DNA of 64,000 nucleotides from CAIWHR01 sp963717695. Lineage in GTDB: Bacteria > Pseudomonadota > Gammaproteobacteria > Burkholderiales > Casimicrobiaceae. A model generated the notes under the pieces. The model worked only from the letters and a program-made list of their open reading frames with translations. It was not told the DNA's origin and searched no databases. Positions 1 through 10,247 of the stretch are shown one piece after another (positions within the stretch are counted from its first letter, which is position 1; each line of letters begins with the position of its first letter). A program made the translations under genes and the position numbers. The stretch is taken from positions 294,362 through 358,361 of the forward strand of contig CAVQWR010000004.1 in assembly GCA_963717695.1 (NCBI GenBank), given 5' to 3'.

Positions 1-153
1 GCCGTCGCCCCAGCTCACGCCGACGCCAAGCGCCACGGCCTTGCTGGTAATCGTGACGGAGCCCGACGGTGCCGGTTCGGCAGCGATGGCGATTCCGACC
101 ACGGCGAGGGCGCTCAACGCGACCAGCCACTTCGAAGCGAGACTCTTCAACAT
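1..153 (-). CDS. exported protein of unknown function (N-terminal part only)
   Basis: Only the first 51 codons lie in the window; the rest is beyond the left edge. The reading frame starts at ATG 153-151, with AGGAG seven bases upstream. The first 25 residues form a clear Sec signal peptide (K at 3 and 8, hydrophobic core, cleavage after an Ala-Ala stretch). The mature part begins with a Ser-Val-Thr-Ile-Thr stretch followed by a Gly/Val-rich segment ending in SWGDG. This resembles small periplasmic proteins annotated only as hypothetical in Proteobacteria. No function can be assigned. The 246 bp between it and the cytochrome gene hold nothing I recognise. Confidence 0.6.
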   Translation of the reverse strand, partial: MLKSLASKWLVALSALAVVGIAIAAEPAPSGSVTITSKAVALGVGVSWGDG

Positions 154-399
154 TGTGTTTCTCCTGAGATTTTCGGGGCTGATGATGTGATGCATCGCCA
201 GCGGGCACCTATTATAGGCCAGCTTGCTGCAATGCACCACGCCAGAGTGTGAAACAGCCCCGGGAGCCACGGCTCCGCCGTCCTTTCGGCATCGCGGCAG
301 CCCTTCGCCGCTTCCCGGTCAGCATTCATCTGACACCGGCAGACTCGGCCGGTTCGTCCACCGCCTGCGCCGGGGATGAGAGTGAGTGTGCGCGGCCCT

Positions 400-771
400 T
401 CAGCGCATTCCTGAGTGATCCGCTCCTCGTGCAGCCACTCGCGGCGCGTCCGCAGCGCCCGAACTCCGCGCGGCACCCTCGGGGAAATGGTAGTAAAGGC
501 CGTTGAGATAGGCGGCGAGGGCGTCGACGTCGGTGGCCTCGAGCGCGAGTCCTGCGGTGGCTTGCCACCTCGCTACCTCGGCCCGGAGCGTGTCCCAGTC
601 CCGCGCCTGCCGTCGATCGCGCCAATGCACCTCTTTCGTGTGGCAGCCGATGCAGTACGTGGTGTAGAGCAGCTCGCCGCGCGACTCGGCCGGCACGGTG
701 CCGGCGCCGGCGATAGTGGCGCCTACGGCCGTCAACACGGCGAAGGCAGCGAAAGCGATGCGCATGCTCAT
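400..771 (-). CDS. small periplasmic c-type cytochrome
   Basis: A 123-residue protein with an N-terminal signal peptide (residues 1-23) and one haem-binding motif, CIGCH at 40-44. There is no methionine after the haem motif, so the sixth ligand is not the usual Met; His48-Trp (EVHW) could serve. The last 25 residues are Ala/Arg-rich and look unrelated to the rest, so the true C-terminus could be altered by an undetected frameshift. It lies 14 bp downstream of the flavocytochrome c flavoprotein gene on the same strand, which suggests it takes electrons from sulfide oxidation. That role is inferred from position; the haem motif is seen directly. Confidence 0.75.
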   Translation of the reverse strand: MSMRIAFAAFAVLTAVGATIAGAGTVPAESRGELLYTTYCIGCHTKEVHWRDRRQARDWDTLRAEVARWQATAGLALEATDVDALAAYLNGLYYHFPEGAARSSGAADAPRVAARGADHSGMR

Positions 772-785
772 GGCAGTTCCTTTTT

Positions 786-2068
786 CTACTCGAGCGTGTC
801 CGCCCAGATGTTTGCGGCCCAGCCGAAGGCGTAGCGGCCTTCCTCGGCGCTCATGGCGGCCGACAGGCCGCCGGCGCCCTGCACCGGCAGCAGCGTCTTC
901 TGTTCCGCATCGTAGCGGTGCACGGACGCCACGTGCACGGCGTCCCTGTCGGTGATCATGCTGTAGCAGGTGTTGTTCAAGACTGGCGCCGGATTCGGCG
1001 GCGTGCCCGCCAGCAGCGCGATCACCGCGCCCGCGCAGACCTTGGCGTGCTGGTTCGCCATGTGTCCGGACTTCGGCATGCCGGCGCGCGATCTGGATCG
1101 CGTCGCCCAGGACGTGGATGTTTTTCACGCGGATCGATTCGAAGGTGACGAAATCCACCTCGCACCAGCGATCGTTCGCGGTCGACCACGCCCGCCGTGC
1201 GCGCGATCGTTCCCGCGCGCTGCGGCGGGATCACGTTCAGCACGTCGGCGCGGACCGCATCCTGCACGTCGAACTCCGCCGTGCGAGTCGCGGCGTCGAC
1301 GCGCGTCAGCACGTAGTTCGGCCGATACTCGACGATGCCTGCGTATTCGTCGGACCACGCCTTGCGAAAGAGCGCCGCCTTCGACGTGACGTCCGGGTTG
1401 CCGTCGAGGATCAGCACCTTGGATCTCGGCTTCGTGCGCTTCAGGTACCACGCGGCCTGGCAGGCGCGCTCGTACGGTCCCGGCGGACACCGAAACGGCG
1501 CGACCGGAATCGAGATCGCGAAGACGCCACCGTCCGGCATCGCTTCGAGCTGCCGCCGCAGGGCGAGCGTCTGCGCTCCCGCCTTCCAGGCGTGGAGAAT
1601 TCGCGCCTGCGCTTCCGCGGTTTCGAGGCCCGGCACGCCGCCGGGAACGAAGTCGACGCCGGGTGACAGGATGAGGCGGTCGTAGGGGAGCACCGTTCCG
1701 GAGGCGAGCCTGACATTGCGCCTGTCGACATCGACGCCCATCGCGGTGTCCCGCATCAGCCTGACGCCGTGGCGGCGCACGAGTGCGTCGTAGCCGGTCG
1801 TGAGGAACGCCATGTCGCGGCTGCCGCCGATGACGAGATTCGACATCGGGCAGGAGATGAACTCCGCATTGGGCTCGATCAGCGTGACGTCGATCGTGCC
1901 GCCGCTCCACAGGCGGAGATACTTGGCCGCCGTCGCACCGCCGTAGCCCGCGCCGACCACCACGACCTTCGCCGCCGCCGCGCCTGCCGTCTTCGCGGCG
2001 ACAGGCAGCGCAGCGAGTGTCGATGCCGCCCCGACGGCCTTCAGGAATTCACGGCGCGACGATCGCAT
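786..2068 (-). CDS. fccB: flavocytochrome c sulfide dehydrogenase, flavoprotein subunit (two frameshifts)
   Basis: FAD-dependent sulfide:cytochrome c oxidoreductase subunit acting in the periplasm. The N-terminus SRREFLK (4-10) is a Tat signal, as expected for a protein exported with its flavin. The dinucleotide fold GAGYGG is at 39-44. CPMSN (73-77) aligns with the cysteine that carries covalent FAD in characterised FccB, and RCPPGPYE further on holds the partner Cys. The C-terminal FCSD flavin-binding region is present but split over three frames, with breaks near 1180 and 1083. Deleting one plus-strand G at each restores family-like sequence (NDRWCEVDF, then GMPKSGHMANQ). A GTG at 2083-2081, overlapping the upstream stop, is an alternative start. 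The gene follows its cytochrome partner by 11 bp. Confidence 0.88.
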
Positions 2069-2079
2069 CGGCGCGACGC

Positions 2080-2397
2080 TCACTTCGGTGCCTTCTGTGC
2101 GGCGTACCATGCGGCGATCGACTCGAATTCGCGATCCGTGTATCCCCTGGCGAGCTGCGGCATCACCGTTCCCGGTCGCGTGCCGGTCGCGAATTCGCGC
2201 ATTCGCGCGACCATGACCTCGGGCTCCATTCCGGCGAGGGTCGGGATGGTGCCCTGGCTCGCGCCATTCGTGCCATGACAGCCGGCGCAGGTGGCTGCGA
2301 GATCGCGCGCTGCGTCCGTGGCTGCCGACGCGGCGACGGACGCTACAGCGGTGGCGGCGAGGGCCGCGGCGAATATCGGGACGAAACGAACCGGCAC
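2080..2397 (-). CDS. fccA: cytochrome c subunit of flavocytochrome c sulfide dehydrogenase
   Basis: A 105-residue class I cytochrome c. A signal peptide covers residues 1-26, the haem motif CAGCH is at 37-41, and the axial ligand is probably Met79 in a VMPQLARG context. Start: GTG at 2397, chosen because GAGGAG lies six bases upstream and the signal peptide begins there; a longer frame upstream encodes only Arg-rich sequence. It is the first gene of a minus-strand set followed by fccB and another cytochrome. In sulfide-oxidising bacteria the FccA-like subunit receives electrons from the FccB flavin and passes them to the respiratory chain. Single-haem subunits like this one occur outside the purple sulfur bacteria. 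Confidence 0.82.
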   Translation of the reverse strand: MPVRFVPIFAAALAATAVASVAASAATDAARDLAATCAGCHGTNGASQGTIPTLAGMEPEVMVARMREFATGTRPGTVMPQLARGYTDREFESIAAWYAAQKAPK

Positions 2398-2717
2398 GCT
2401 GTGCTCCTCGGAAGTCGCGACGGCCCGTCGACGCGGCCGCCCCATCGGCATCCGCTCGTCGCGGAACCTCGATTCCGCCGTATCGCATTCGCAATTGCGG
2501 CGACCCGTGGACGTTTGCACCGTCTTTCATCCAAGTCAAGCGATCGCGCCAATGCGGGCTGCATCATCGATGCGGAAGGCTCACATGGAAATGGTGGCGC
2601 GACGCTTACGTTGTCGGTTGTACGGGATCCGGTCCCCGGATCGCCGGCGTGTTCGCACGCCCGCATCGCGCGCGCAGCATCCGGCGTCGCCGCAATCCTC
2701 GACGAAGGCCCGCCGGC
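2398..2717. other. divergent intergenic region, fccAB operon / MBL-fold gene
   Basis: This 320-bp stretch separates two divergent transcription units and should hold both promoters. Visible structure: an inverted repeat GCGGAA-6-TTCCGC at 2461-2478 and a perfect 10-bp palindrome CGCAATTGCG at 2490-2499. Both are close to the fccA start and either could be an operator. I see no convincing -10/-35 pair and no small gene. Confidence 0.35.
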
Positions 2718-4133
2718 ATGACTGACGGGACGCTGCAGATCCGGTTCGAGGGCGCTGCCGGCGAAGTCACCGGCTCGCGCTTTCGCATGGACGCCGGAGG
2801 CGCGCATTTCCTGGTCGACTGCGGCATGTTCCAGGGCGGCCGCGAGGCCGGCCTCAAGAACGCGGCCGCGTTCGATTTCGACGTTCGTGCGCTCGACTTC
2901 GTGCTGCTGACACACGCGCACATCGACCATTCCGGGCTGCTGCCGCTGCTCTGCGCGCGCGGCTTCCGCGGCCCCGTGTATGCGACGCCCGCGACCATCG
3001 ATCTCCTCGGGGTGATGCTGCCCGACAGTGCGCACATCCAGGAAACGGAAGCGCGCTGGGCCGCCGAGAACCCGACGCCGCGCCATGGCCGCGACACGCC
3101 TTCCGCCCCGCTTTACACGCGCGACGACGCCGATGCCTGCCTTCGCCGCCTCGTGCCCGTGCGTTACGACGAGACCATCGCGCCTGCGCCGGGCCTCACC
3201 GCGACGTTTCGCGATGCCGGACACATTCTCGGCTCGGCGATCATCGAGCTGACTGCCGAGTCCCGCGCGGGAACGCGCCGATTCGTGTTCTCCGGCGACC
3301 TGGGGCAGCCGGGGCGTCCCGTCATGAACGATCCGACCCCCATTCGGCGCGCCGACGTGCTGGTGGTCGAATCGACGTACGGCGACCGGCTGCACAAGCC
3401 GCTTGCGACGACCTATGACGAGCTCGCGGGGGTCCTCACGGCGACGCTCCCGCGCGGCAACGTGATCGTTCCGGCATTCGCCGTCGGGCGCACGCAGGAG
3501 GTGCTGCACGTGCTGGCCGATCTCGTGCGGCAGGGGCGCGTCCCCGCGCTCAGGATCTTCGTCGATTCGCCGCTCGCGCGCAAAGCCTCCGAGATCACCG
3601 CGCGCTATGCAGCGACGCTCGACCGCGAGAGCCGCGACGTCACGGGCTGGCTCGCCCAGCATCCCGATCGCGTCCACATCATGTTCACGGAGACGGTAGA
3701 GGATTCGATGGCGATCAACCGCATCTCGCGCGGCGCCGTCGTCCTGTCCGCCAGCGGGATGTGCGACGCGGGGCGCATCAAGCATCATCTGCGGCACAAC
3801 CTGCCGCGCGCGGAATGCGCGGTGGTGATCACCGGATTCCAGGCGGTCGGCACGCTCGGCCGGAAGCTCGTCGACGGCGCGTCCTCCGTGCGGCTTTTCC
3901 GCGAGGACCTCGACGTGCGCGCTTCGATCCACACCATAGGCGGATTGTCGGCGCACGCGGACCAGGCGGCGCTCATTTCGTGGCTGCGCAACTTCGATTC
4001 GCCGCCAGCGCGCACATTCGTCGTGCACGGCGAGCGCGCGACGGCGGCGGGGTTTGCGGTCCGGATCCGCGACACGCTGCACTGGGCCGCGGTCGACGTG
4101 CCCGAGCGGGGCGACTCTGTCGCGCTGGGATGA
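2718..4133 (+). CDS. MBL-fold RNA-metabolising hydrolase (beta-CASP family)
   Basis: A 471-residue metallo-beta-lactamase-fold protein of the RNA/DNA-processing (CPSF73/RNase J-like, YsH1) branch. The zinc-binding HAHIDH is at 66-71 (pattern HxHxDH). Further ligands lie in DAGHILGS and in FSGDLG. The beta-CASP region follows, then the C-terminal RMMBL part with IGGLSAHAD and FVVHGE. Start: ATG 2718, where the family N-terminus begins. It likely cleaves RNA in the cytoplasm; the in vivo substrate is unknown for these bacterial proteins. It stands alone, upstream of the large spacer before aceA. Confidence 0.85.
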   Translation: MTDGTLQIRFEGAAGEVTGSRFRMDAGGAHFLVDCGMFQGGREAGLKNAAAFDFDVRALDFVLLTHAHIDHSGLLPLLCARGFRGPVYATPATIDLLGVMLPDSAHIQETEARWAAENPTPRHGRDTPSAPLYTRDDADACLRRLVPVRYDETIAPAPGLTATFRDAGHILGSAIIELTAESRAGTRRFVFSGDLGQPGRPVMNDPTPIRRADVLVVESTYGDRLHKPLATTYDELAGVLTATLPRGNVIVPAFAVGRTQEVLHVLADLVRQGRVPALRIFVDSPLARKASEITARYAATLDRESRDVTGWLAQHPDRVHIMFTETVEDSMAINRISRGAVVLSASGMCDAGRIKHHLRHNLPRAECAVVITGFQAVGTLGRKLVDGASSVRLFREDLDVRASIHTIGGLSAHADQAALISWLRNFDSPPARTFVVHGERATAAGFAVRIRDTLHWAAVDVPERGDSVALG

Positions 4134-4778
4134 CGTTGCGCGGTTGCGGGACGTTGCGGCTCCTGCGTTGCAACCGGCGCACTGCGCGTGATCCGGCAAT
4201 GGGCGCTTCCGCTGCTTTTTCGGAAATTCTTTCCGATCCAAACCCCGCACTGCGTCGCCCAGGTGCGCGCCGGCTTCCACATGTCGACCTCGTTTTTCTA
4301 TGTTGTTTTCAGCGATTTGGATAGTGCGCGCGCCAGCGCTCGATACGTAGGCGGGGATTTGGCTGTCGCATCGCAGCACCAATTTGGCAAATATGTGCCG
4401 CATATATTCCACCTATCGGAAAATGTTTTTAACTTAATGATTTTATGTATTTTTTGCGCTATTGCAATGCGGTAATCCCCTTGTCATCCGCAGCGGGCTT
4501 TGTTAACTTGCGGTTGTCACGAGCGGTCGTCGCGAACGGTGCGGCGGCTGCAAGCTAGGGCCTGGGTTCCACCCCATCCATGCCCGCCCTTCCGGCCGAG
4601 CGATCCTCGCCGGACCGTGCAGTGAAGCGCCGGCGGCAAAGGTTCGTCGGTCGCTCCACGCTGCGGAACTGCGTGAAGGCGACTTCGCAGCGGTCCCGCT
4701 GACCAAGGTTCCGGACGTTCGCGACGCATCGGGTGCGGCGGGCGCCGGATTGGCCATGACATGAGATGGGAGAGAAGC
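4134..4778. other. long spacer with AT-rich core upstream of isocitrate lyase gene
   Basis: This is 645 bp without a credible gene. The stretch from about 4270 to 4510 is strikingly AT-rich for this genome, typical of a promoter region. It contains the inverted repeat at 4220-4236 (separate entry). A second similar half-site (TCGGAAAATG) lies near 4416. ATATG-5-CATAT lies at 4391-4405. There is a weak sigma-70-like pair TTGTCA (4481-4486), 16 bp, TTAACT (4503-4508). The last 250 bp before aceA would be an untranslated leader. ORFs here have no family character. Confidence 0.4.
4220..4236. promoter_or_regulatory. inverted repeat resembling an IclR-type operator
   Basis: TCGGAAA-TTC-TTTCCGA is a perfect 7-bp inverted repeat. 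Its core, GGAAAT-x-x-TTTCC, matches most of the IclR site known from enteric bacteria (TGGAAATNATTTCCA), and IclR controls the glyoxylate-shunt genes there. It sits about 540 bp upstream of aceA, which is far but within the same spacer. The assignment to an IclR-family repressor is an inference from the match plus the neighbour. Confidence 0.4.
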
Positions 4779-6092
<1,314 letters not shown>

Positions 6093-6116
6093 GCATTGCC
6101 GGCACGCACTTGAGAG

Positions 6117-6151
6117 AAGGCCGCAGTCCCGCAAGGGACGGCGGCCTTTTT
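6117..6151 (+). terminator. intrinsic terminator of aceA
   Basis: AAGGCCGC (6117-6124) pairs with GCGGCCTT (6141-6148), and inside it GTCCC (6126-6130) pairs with GGGAC (6135-6139) around a GCAA tetraloop. One A/G mismatch separates the two stems. The hairpin runs directly into a T tract (6147-6151). It lies 25 bp after the aceA stop. There is no A tract on the other side, so it acts on the plus strand only. Confidence 0.9.
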
Positions 6152-6191
6152 CTTGCCGTCGTGCGCGTGCGCTGCGGCGGCCCGACCCGCG

Positions 6192-6906
6192 CTATTTCGA
6201 CTCCACCTGCAGCGACACGATCCGCGCGATGATGATCGCCGGGTAGAGCTGCCCGACCAGCGCCTCCAGCATCGCGAGCGAGCGCGCGGCGCGGGCGACC
6301 GGCGTGATGTCGCCGTAGCCGACGGTCGTCAGCGTGACGAAGCTGAAGTACACCCACTCGGTGAGAACGCGCTCGCGGCCGGAGCCGCCGGCGAACGCGT
6401 TCGGCACGAGTGCGCCAAGCATCGCGTAGACGAACGCCCATATGACGCCGAGCAGCAGGTAGAGCACGATCGCGCCGAACACGCGGTCGCCCATTGCGTG
6501 CCCGCGCGCGAACACGTTGATGCCGACCGCGAACGAAAGCACCGCAAGCGCGCACAGCGTCGACAGGTCGCGGACCACGGCGAAGCCGGGGTCGGAGGAT
6601 CACCCACGCGCCTGAATGGAGCACGACGACGACGACGGTGAGGCCGATCAGCACATGCGCCAGCTTGCGGTGCTCGGTGACCGCGATGACGCCGCTCACG
6701 AGGATGAGCAGGACGAAGACATCGTTGACGTAGCGCCACCCGGGACCTTCGGGGTCGATCAGCGCCGGCGCGATGAAGACGATGCCGACGAGGAGCACCA
6801 GCAGCAGGAACATGCTTCGGTTGTGCATCTGCCCCATGTGGCGGCGTATCGCGGCCGCGCTTGCGGCGCCGGACGTCGGATCGCCGCGTTCCGGGGACTC
6901 AGCCAT
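6192..6906 (-). CDS. K+-channel-like membrane protein (one frameshift)
   Basis: An integral membrane protein of about 237 residues. It has three hydrophobic segments in the N-terminal half (around 32-50, 60-78 and 85-105). The C-terminal half has two more, then the pore loop with the selectivity filter TLTTVGYGD, then a final helix. This is the Ion_trans_2 two-helix pore preceded by a four-helix N-terminal part. The frame breaks near 6594. Deleting one G of GG 6594-6595 joins WVIL to DPGFAVVRDL in one frame. No cytoplasmic RCK/TrkA-N gating domain follows, so the trigger for opening is not visible. It runs convergently towards aceA. Confidence 0.78.
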
Positions 6907-6981
6907 GACGCGGCGGGCGGCCGTTTCCGCGGGATGCGATGCTCGGGGCCGGAAACGCAGTAACGGCCCCGGCGGGCGACG

Positions 6982-8487
6982 TCATTTCTGCGCGAGCCAT
7001 GCGGCGAGGTCGCGCTTCAGCTTCATCATGTCCGCCTCCCGCGTGTACATCATGTGGCCGGCGTCGTAGTAGTGGTGCTGCACGCGCGTCATCACGTCGG
7101 GCGGCACGTCGAGCTGGGCGAGCGACCAGTCGCTTGCGCTGTACGGCGTGCCGAGGTCGTAGTGGCCGCTCGCGACCAGCACGCGCAGATGCGGGTTGCG
7201 CCGCAGCGCACGCGAGAGATCCGGGCTCGTGCAGGCGAAGCTGTTGCCCTTGTCCTCGCCGCGGTTCCAGTTCCACGCCTTGTGCGCGTCCATCGACAGC
7301 ACCTCGTAGCGCGAGAGCGTGTCTACGTTGAGGTGCTCGCTCATGTACGCGTGCGCCGCCATGGTGTACGGCGCCGCGATCGCCTCGATGCCGGGATCGA
7401 ACTCCCAGTCGCGCGTGCGGGACGCCGCCATCGGTCCGGTCACGCGCGCCTCGAGGCGGCCGACGATTTGCCCGCGATCGCGCAACAGGTCGAAGAAGAA
7501 CGTGTGGTCGCTGATGCGGAGGTTCTTTTCCTCGACCAGCGCGGCGGAGAGACCGGTGAGCTCGGCGATGCGCTTGATCGTGCGCCGGCGCGCCGCATCG
7601 GAAAGCCGCGCGCCGGCATGCAGTGCCGCGAGATACTCCTCGGCGACGAATTCCTCGCCGGCCTTCCTTGCGGCGGCCGGCGATTCCGCCATCGGCCCCT
7701 TGAGCTTGCCGTGATACTGCGCGACGCAGGCGAACGCGGGCAGGAAGAGCGCGTAGGGGAGGTCGTTGCGCGGCGAGAAGATGATGCTCTGCAGATCCAT
7801 CGCGCAGGAGACGAGAATGAGGCCGGACAGCGCGACGCCAATGTCCTGCAGCTTGTCCGCGAGCGCGGCGCCGCGCGTCGTTCCGTAGCTCTCGCCCACG
7901 AGATACACGGGCGAGCTCCAGCGGCGGTGGCGGCCGAGCCACGCGCGCATCACTTCAGCCAGCGCCTCGACGTCGCCGTCGACGGAGAGCATCTTCCTGC
8001 GCGCTTCCTCGCTCGCGGTGACCGAGTAGCCGGTGTGCGGCGGATCGATGAAGACGAGGTCGAAGTGCTCGAACCACGATTCCTGGTTGTCGGTCACGGC
8101 GTAGGGCGGAGGCGGCATCGAGCCGTCCTCGCGAATCACCACGCGCTTCGGGCCGAGCGCGCCGAGGTGCAGCCAGATTGACGCCGACCCCGGGCCGCCG
8201 TTGAAGACGAAGCACACCGGGCGTGTCTTCGCGTCGGTATCGTTCAGGAAATACGACGTCGTGAAGACCGCGGCCTCGGGCTCGCCGCGCTTGTCGTCGA
8301 CGCCGCCCGCGCTCACGGGAACGAACGCCGCGATCGCCGTGTACTTGAGTGTCTTCCCATTGAGCCTGATCGACGATTCGCTCTTGCACGGCGCGGCGGC
8401 AAGCAGCTTGTCGACTTTCTCGCGCAGGCGCTTCTTCGGATCGTCGGGCGCGGGCGTGGCGGCGGGGGCGGGCGTGGGTTCGCTCAT
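6982..8487 (-). CDS. serine carboxypeptidase, peptidase family S10
   Basis: A 501-residue alpha/beta hydrolase of the S10 family, which removes C-terminal amino acids. Oxyanion-hole NGGPGS is at 96-101. The nucleophile is Ser200 in VGESYG, the catalytic Asp is about 444 in SGHYDLGTP, and the His is about 478 in DAGHMMY. Start: ATG 8487, before a Pro/Ala-rich lead (MSEPTPAP). That lead is not a typical signal peptide, and an export signal is not evident. S10 enzymes are best known from eukaryotes but occur in some Proteobacteria. With the M14 carboxypeptidase and iminopeptidase nearby it adds to the peptide-degrading character of this region. Confidence 0.87.
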   Translation of the reverse strand: MSEPTPAPAATPAPDDPKKRLREKVDKLLAAAPCKSESSIRLNGKTLKYTAIAAFVPVSAGGVDDKRGEPEAAVFTTSYFLNDTDAKTRPVCFVFNGGPGSASIWLHLGALGPKRVVIREDGSMPPPPYAVTDNQESWFEHFDLVFIDPPHTGYSVTASEEARRKMLSVDGDVEALAEVMRAWLGRHRRWSSPVYLVGESYGTTRGAALADKLQDIGVALSGLILVSCAMDLQSIIFSPRNDLPYALFLPAFACVAQYHGKLKGPMAESPAAARKAGEEFVAEEYLAALHAGARLSDAARRRTIKRIAELTGLSAALVEEKNLRISDHTFFFDLLRDRGQIVGRLEARVTGPMAASRTRDWEFDPGIEAIAAPYTMAAHAYMSEHLNVDTLSRYEVLSMDAHKAWNWNRGEDKGNSFACTSPDLSRALRRNPHLRVLVASGHYDLGTPYSASDWSLAQLDVPPDVMTRVQHHYYDAGHMMYTREADMMKLKRDLAAWLAQK

Positions 8488-8689
8488 GGGAGACAGGGCC
8501 TCTGAAAGGTCGGTGATGTGGTCGGATGGCGGCGGCGCTTGGCGTGGATCGCACGCGTGCGCCTGTTCGGTCGTGCGCGGTGCCGGCCTGCGCAACGCGC
8601 GACCCGGAGTATTTCGGTATTGGCCGCGGCGGTCAACCGTCCCGGCAGGCGCGTTGCGGCGCACGCGCCGCCCGGACTAGACTCGAGCG

Positions 8690-9283
8690 ATGCGCGCCGG
8701 CGCGGCACCGTCCCCACGCGACCCATCCCGCGATCCACGCGACACGAGGATGTTCTTCGCGCTCTGGCCCGATGCGGCAGCGCGGGCCGCGCTGGCCGGG
8801 CTTGCGGCGGCGGTCGTCCGCGGCGGCGGCGGACGGGCGCCGGCGGATGCGAATCTGCATCTGACGCTGGCCTTCGTCGGCGCAGTCGCGCCCGAACGGC
8901 GGGAGGCGCTGCATGCAGCGGGACATGACACGGCGGCCAAGATTGCGCCGTTCACCCTCGTGCTGGATCGTCTTGGCACGTTTCGCGACGCGGGCATCGC
9001 GTGGATCGGAACGCGTGATGCGCCGCCCGAGCTCATCGAGCTCGCGGCGCGGCTCGCGCACGAGCTTCGCGCGCACGGCTTCGATGTGGACCGGCGGCCC
9101 TACGCGCCGCACCTCACGCTGGCGCGCAAATGCCGGACGCCGCCGCATCTCGCTTCCGCGCCGCGCATTGCCTGGCAGGCGCGCGAGCTGGCGCTGGTCG
9201 CGTCGGTGCTGCGTCCTGGTGGCTCGGTCTACCGGATCGAGTCGCGCTGGCCGCTGGCCGGCGTGGCCGCGCCGGGCCGTTGA
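8690..9283 (+). CDS. thpR: RNA 2',3'-cyclic phosphodiesterase (2'-5' RNA ligase family)
   Basis: Hydrolyses 2',3'-cyclic phosphate ends of RNA in the cytoplasm. The two HxTx motifs that form the active site are present: HLTLAF (His57) and HLTLAR (His141). The frame from 8690 gives 197 residues. Most family members begin only a few residues before FFALWPD, so ATG 8750 is a plausible shorter start, but its GAGG sits directly against the ATG. Upstream, the gene is divergent from the S10 peptidase. It converges on the sulfurtransferase gene with a 4-bp gap. Confidence 0.85.
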   Translation: MRAGAAPSPRDPSRDPRDTRMFFALWPDAAARAALAGLAAAVVRGGGGRAPADANLHLTLAFVGAVAPERREALHAAGHDTAAKIAPFTLVLDRLGTFRDAGIAWIGTRDAPPELIELAARLAHELRAHGFDVDRRPYAPHLTLARKCRTPPHLASAPRIAWQARELALVASVLRPGGSVYRIESRWPLAGVAAPGR

Positions 9284-9287
9284 ACGA

Positions 9288-10136
9288 CTACGCGGGCCCG
9301 CGCGCGACGGGACGTGCCGGATCGGCGCACCATTCGCTCCACGAGCCGGGGTAGAGCATCGTGCCGCGGATGCCGGCGATCTCCATCGCCAGCAGGTTGT
9401 GGCAGGCGCTGACACCCGATCCGCAGTAGTTGACGATGGTGGCCGGCGGCGAGTTGCCGGTCACCGCCGCGAGCTCGGCGCGCAATTTCTCCGGCGACTT
9501 GAACGTGCCATCCGCCTCGATGTTCTGCGTATACGGACGGTTGATCGCGCCCGGGATATGTCCCGCGACCGGATCGAGCGGCTCGACGTCGCCGCGGTAG
9601 CGCTCGGCGCCGCGGGCGTCGATCAGCGTGATCCTGTGTCCTTCGAGATTGGCGAGGACGTCGTCGGCGGAAAGGAACGGACCGACGCGGCGGAGCGCGA
9701 AGGTGGCCGGGCGCACCTTCGGCACCTCCGTCGTCACCGGACGCCCCTCGCGCACCCACTTGCCATATCCGCCGTCCAGCACGGCGGCGGCGTCGTGGCC
9801 GAGCCAGCGCAGCATCCACCACACGTGCGGTGCGTACATGCCGCCGCCCGAGTCGTAGGCGACGACCTGCTTGTCCGCGTCGATGCCGAGGCGACCGAAC
9901 AGCGCCGCGCAAGCTTCGGGCGTCGGCAGCGGGTGGCGCCCGTTCCTGCCTGTCTTCGCGGCGGAAAGGTCGCGATCGAGGTGGGCGAAGCGCGCGCCGG
10001 GAATGTGCCCCGCGCGGTACTGCGCCTCGCCCAAGGTTTCGGGCTGCGCGAGATCATGCCGGACGTCGAGAATGACGAGCGCGGGATCGTCGAGGCGCGC
10101 GGCGAGCTCGTCGGTGGAAATCAGGATCGAATGCAT
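9288..10136 (-). CDS. sseA: 3-mercaptopyruvate/thiosulfate sulfurtransferase
   Basis: A tandem-rhodanese enzyme of 282 residues. The inactive N-terminal domain is about 5-135 (ILDVRHDL near the start) and the catalytic domain about 150-275. The active-site cysteine is Cys238 in CGSGVSA. The CGSGVxA loop is the mercaptopyruvate-sulfurtransferase form, whereas thiosulfate sulfurtransferases have CRxGxx. It transfers sulfane sulfur to cyanide or thiols, in cysteine catabolism and sulfur trafficking. Start ATG 10136 gives the standard N-terminus. It is likely transcribed alone. Confidence 0.9.
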   Translation of the reverse strand: MHSILISTDELAARLDDPALVILDVRHDLAQPETLGEAQYRAGHIPGARFAHLDRDLSAAKTGRNGRHPLPTPEACAALFGRLGIDADKQVVAYDSGGGMYAPHVWWMLRWLGHDAAAVLDGGYGKWVREGRPVTTEVPKVRPATFALRRVGPFLSADDVLANLEGHRITLIDARGAERYRGDVEPLDPVAGHIPGAINRPYTQNIEADGTFKSPEKLRAELAAVTGNSPPATIVNYCGSGVSACHNLLAMEIAGIRGTMLYPGSWSEWCADPARPVARGPA

Positions 10137-10247
10137 GGTCGGTGGCTGCGAGGATTGAGCGGGAGTTCCGGCGCGATGCGCTGCGCCGGCATGGCTCGAA
10201 GTATCGTCCAGTCGCGCGGGCTTGTCACCGCGCCGGCGACACGAGAG

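Noticed and set aside
2343..4412. 689-codon antisense ORF opposite the MBL-fold gene
   Set aside because: It is Arg/His-rich shadow coding caused by high GC at third positions and has no family features. The same holds for the long ORFs at 4503-6134, 11918-14206, 51749-53809 and 22993-23574 upstream of dxs.
4188..4475. 95-codon ORF in the aceA upstream spacer
   Set aside because: No ribosome-binding site, unlikely composition, and it runs through the AT-rich promoter region.
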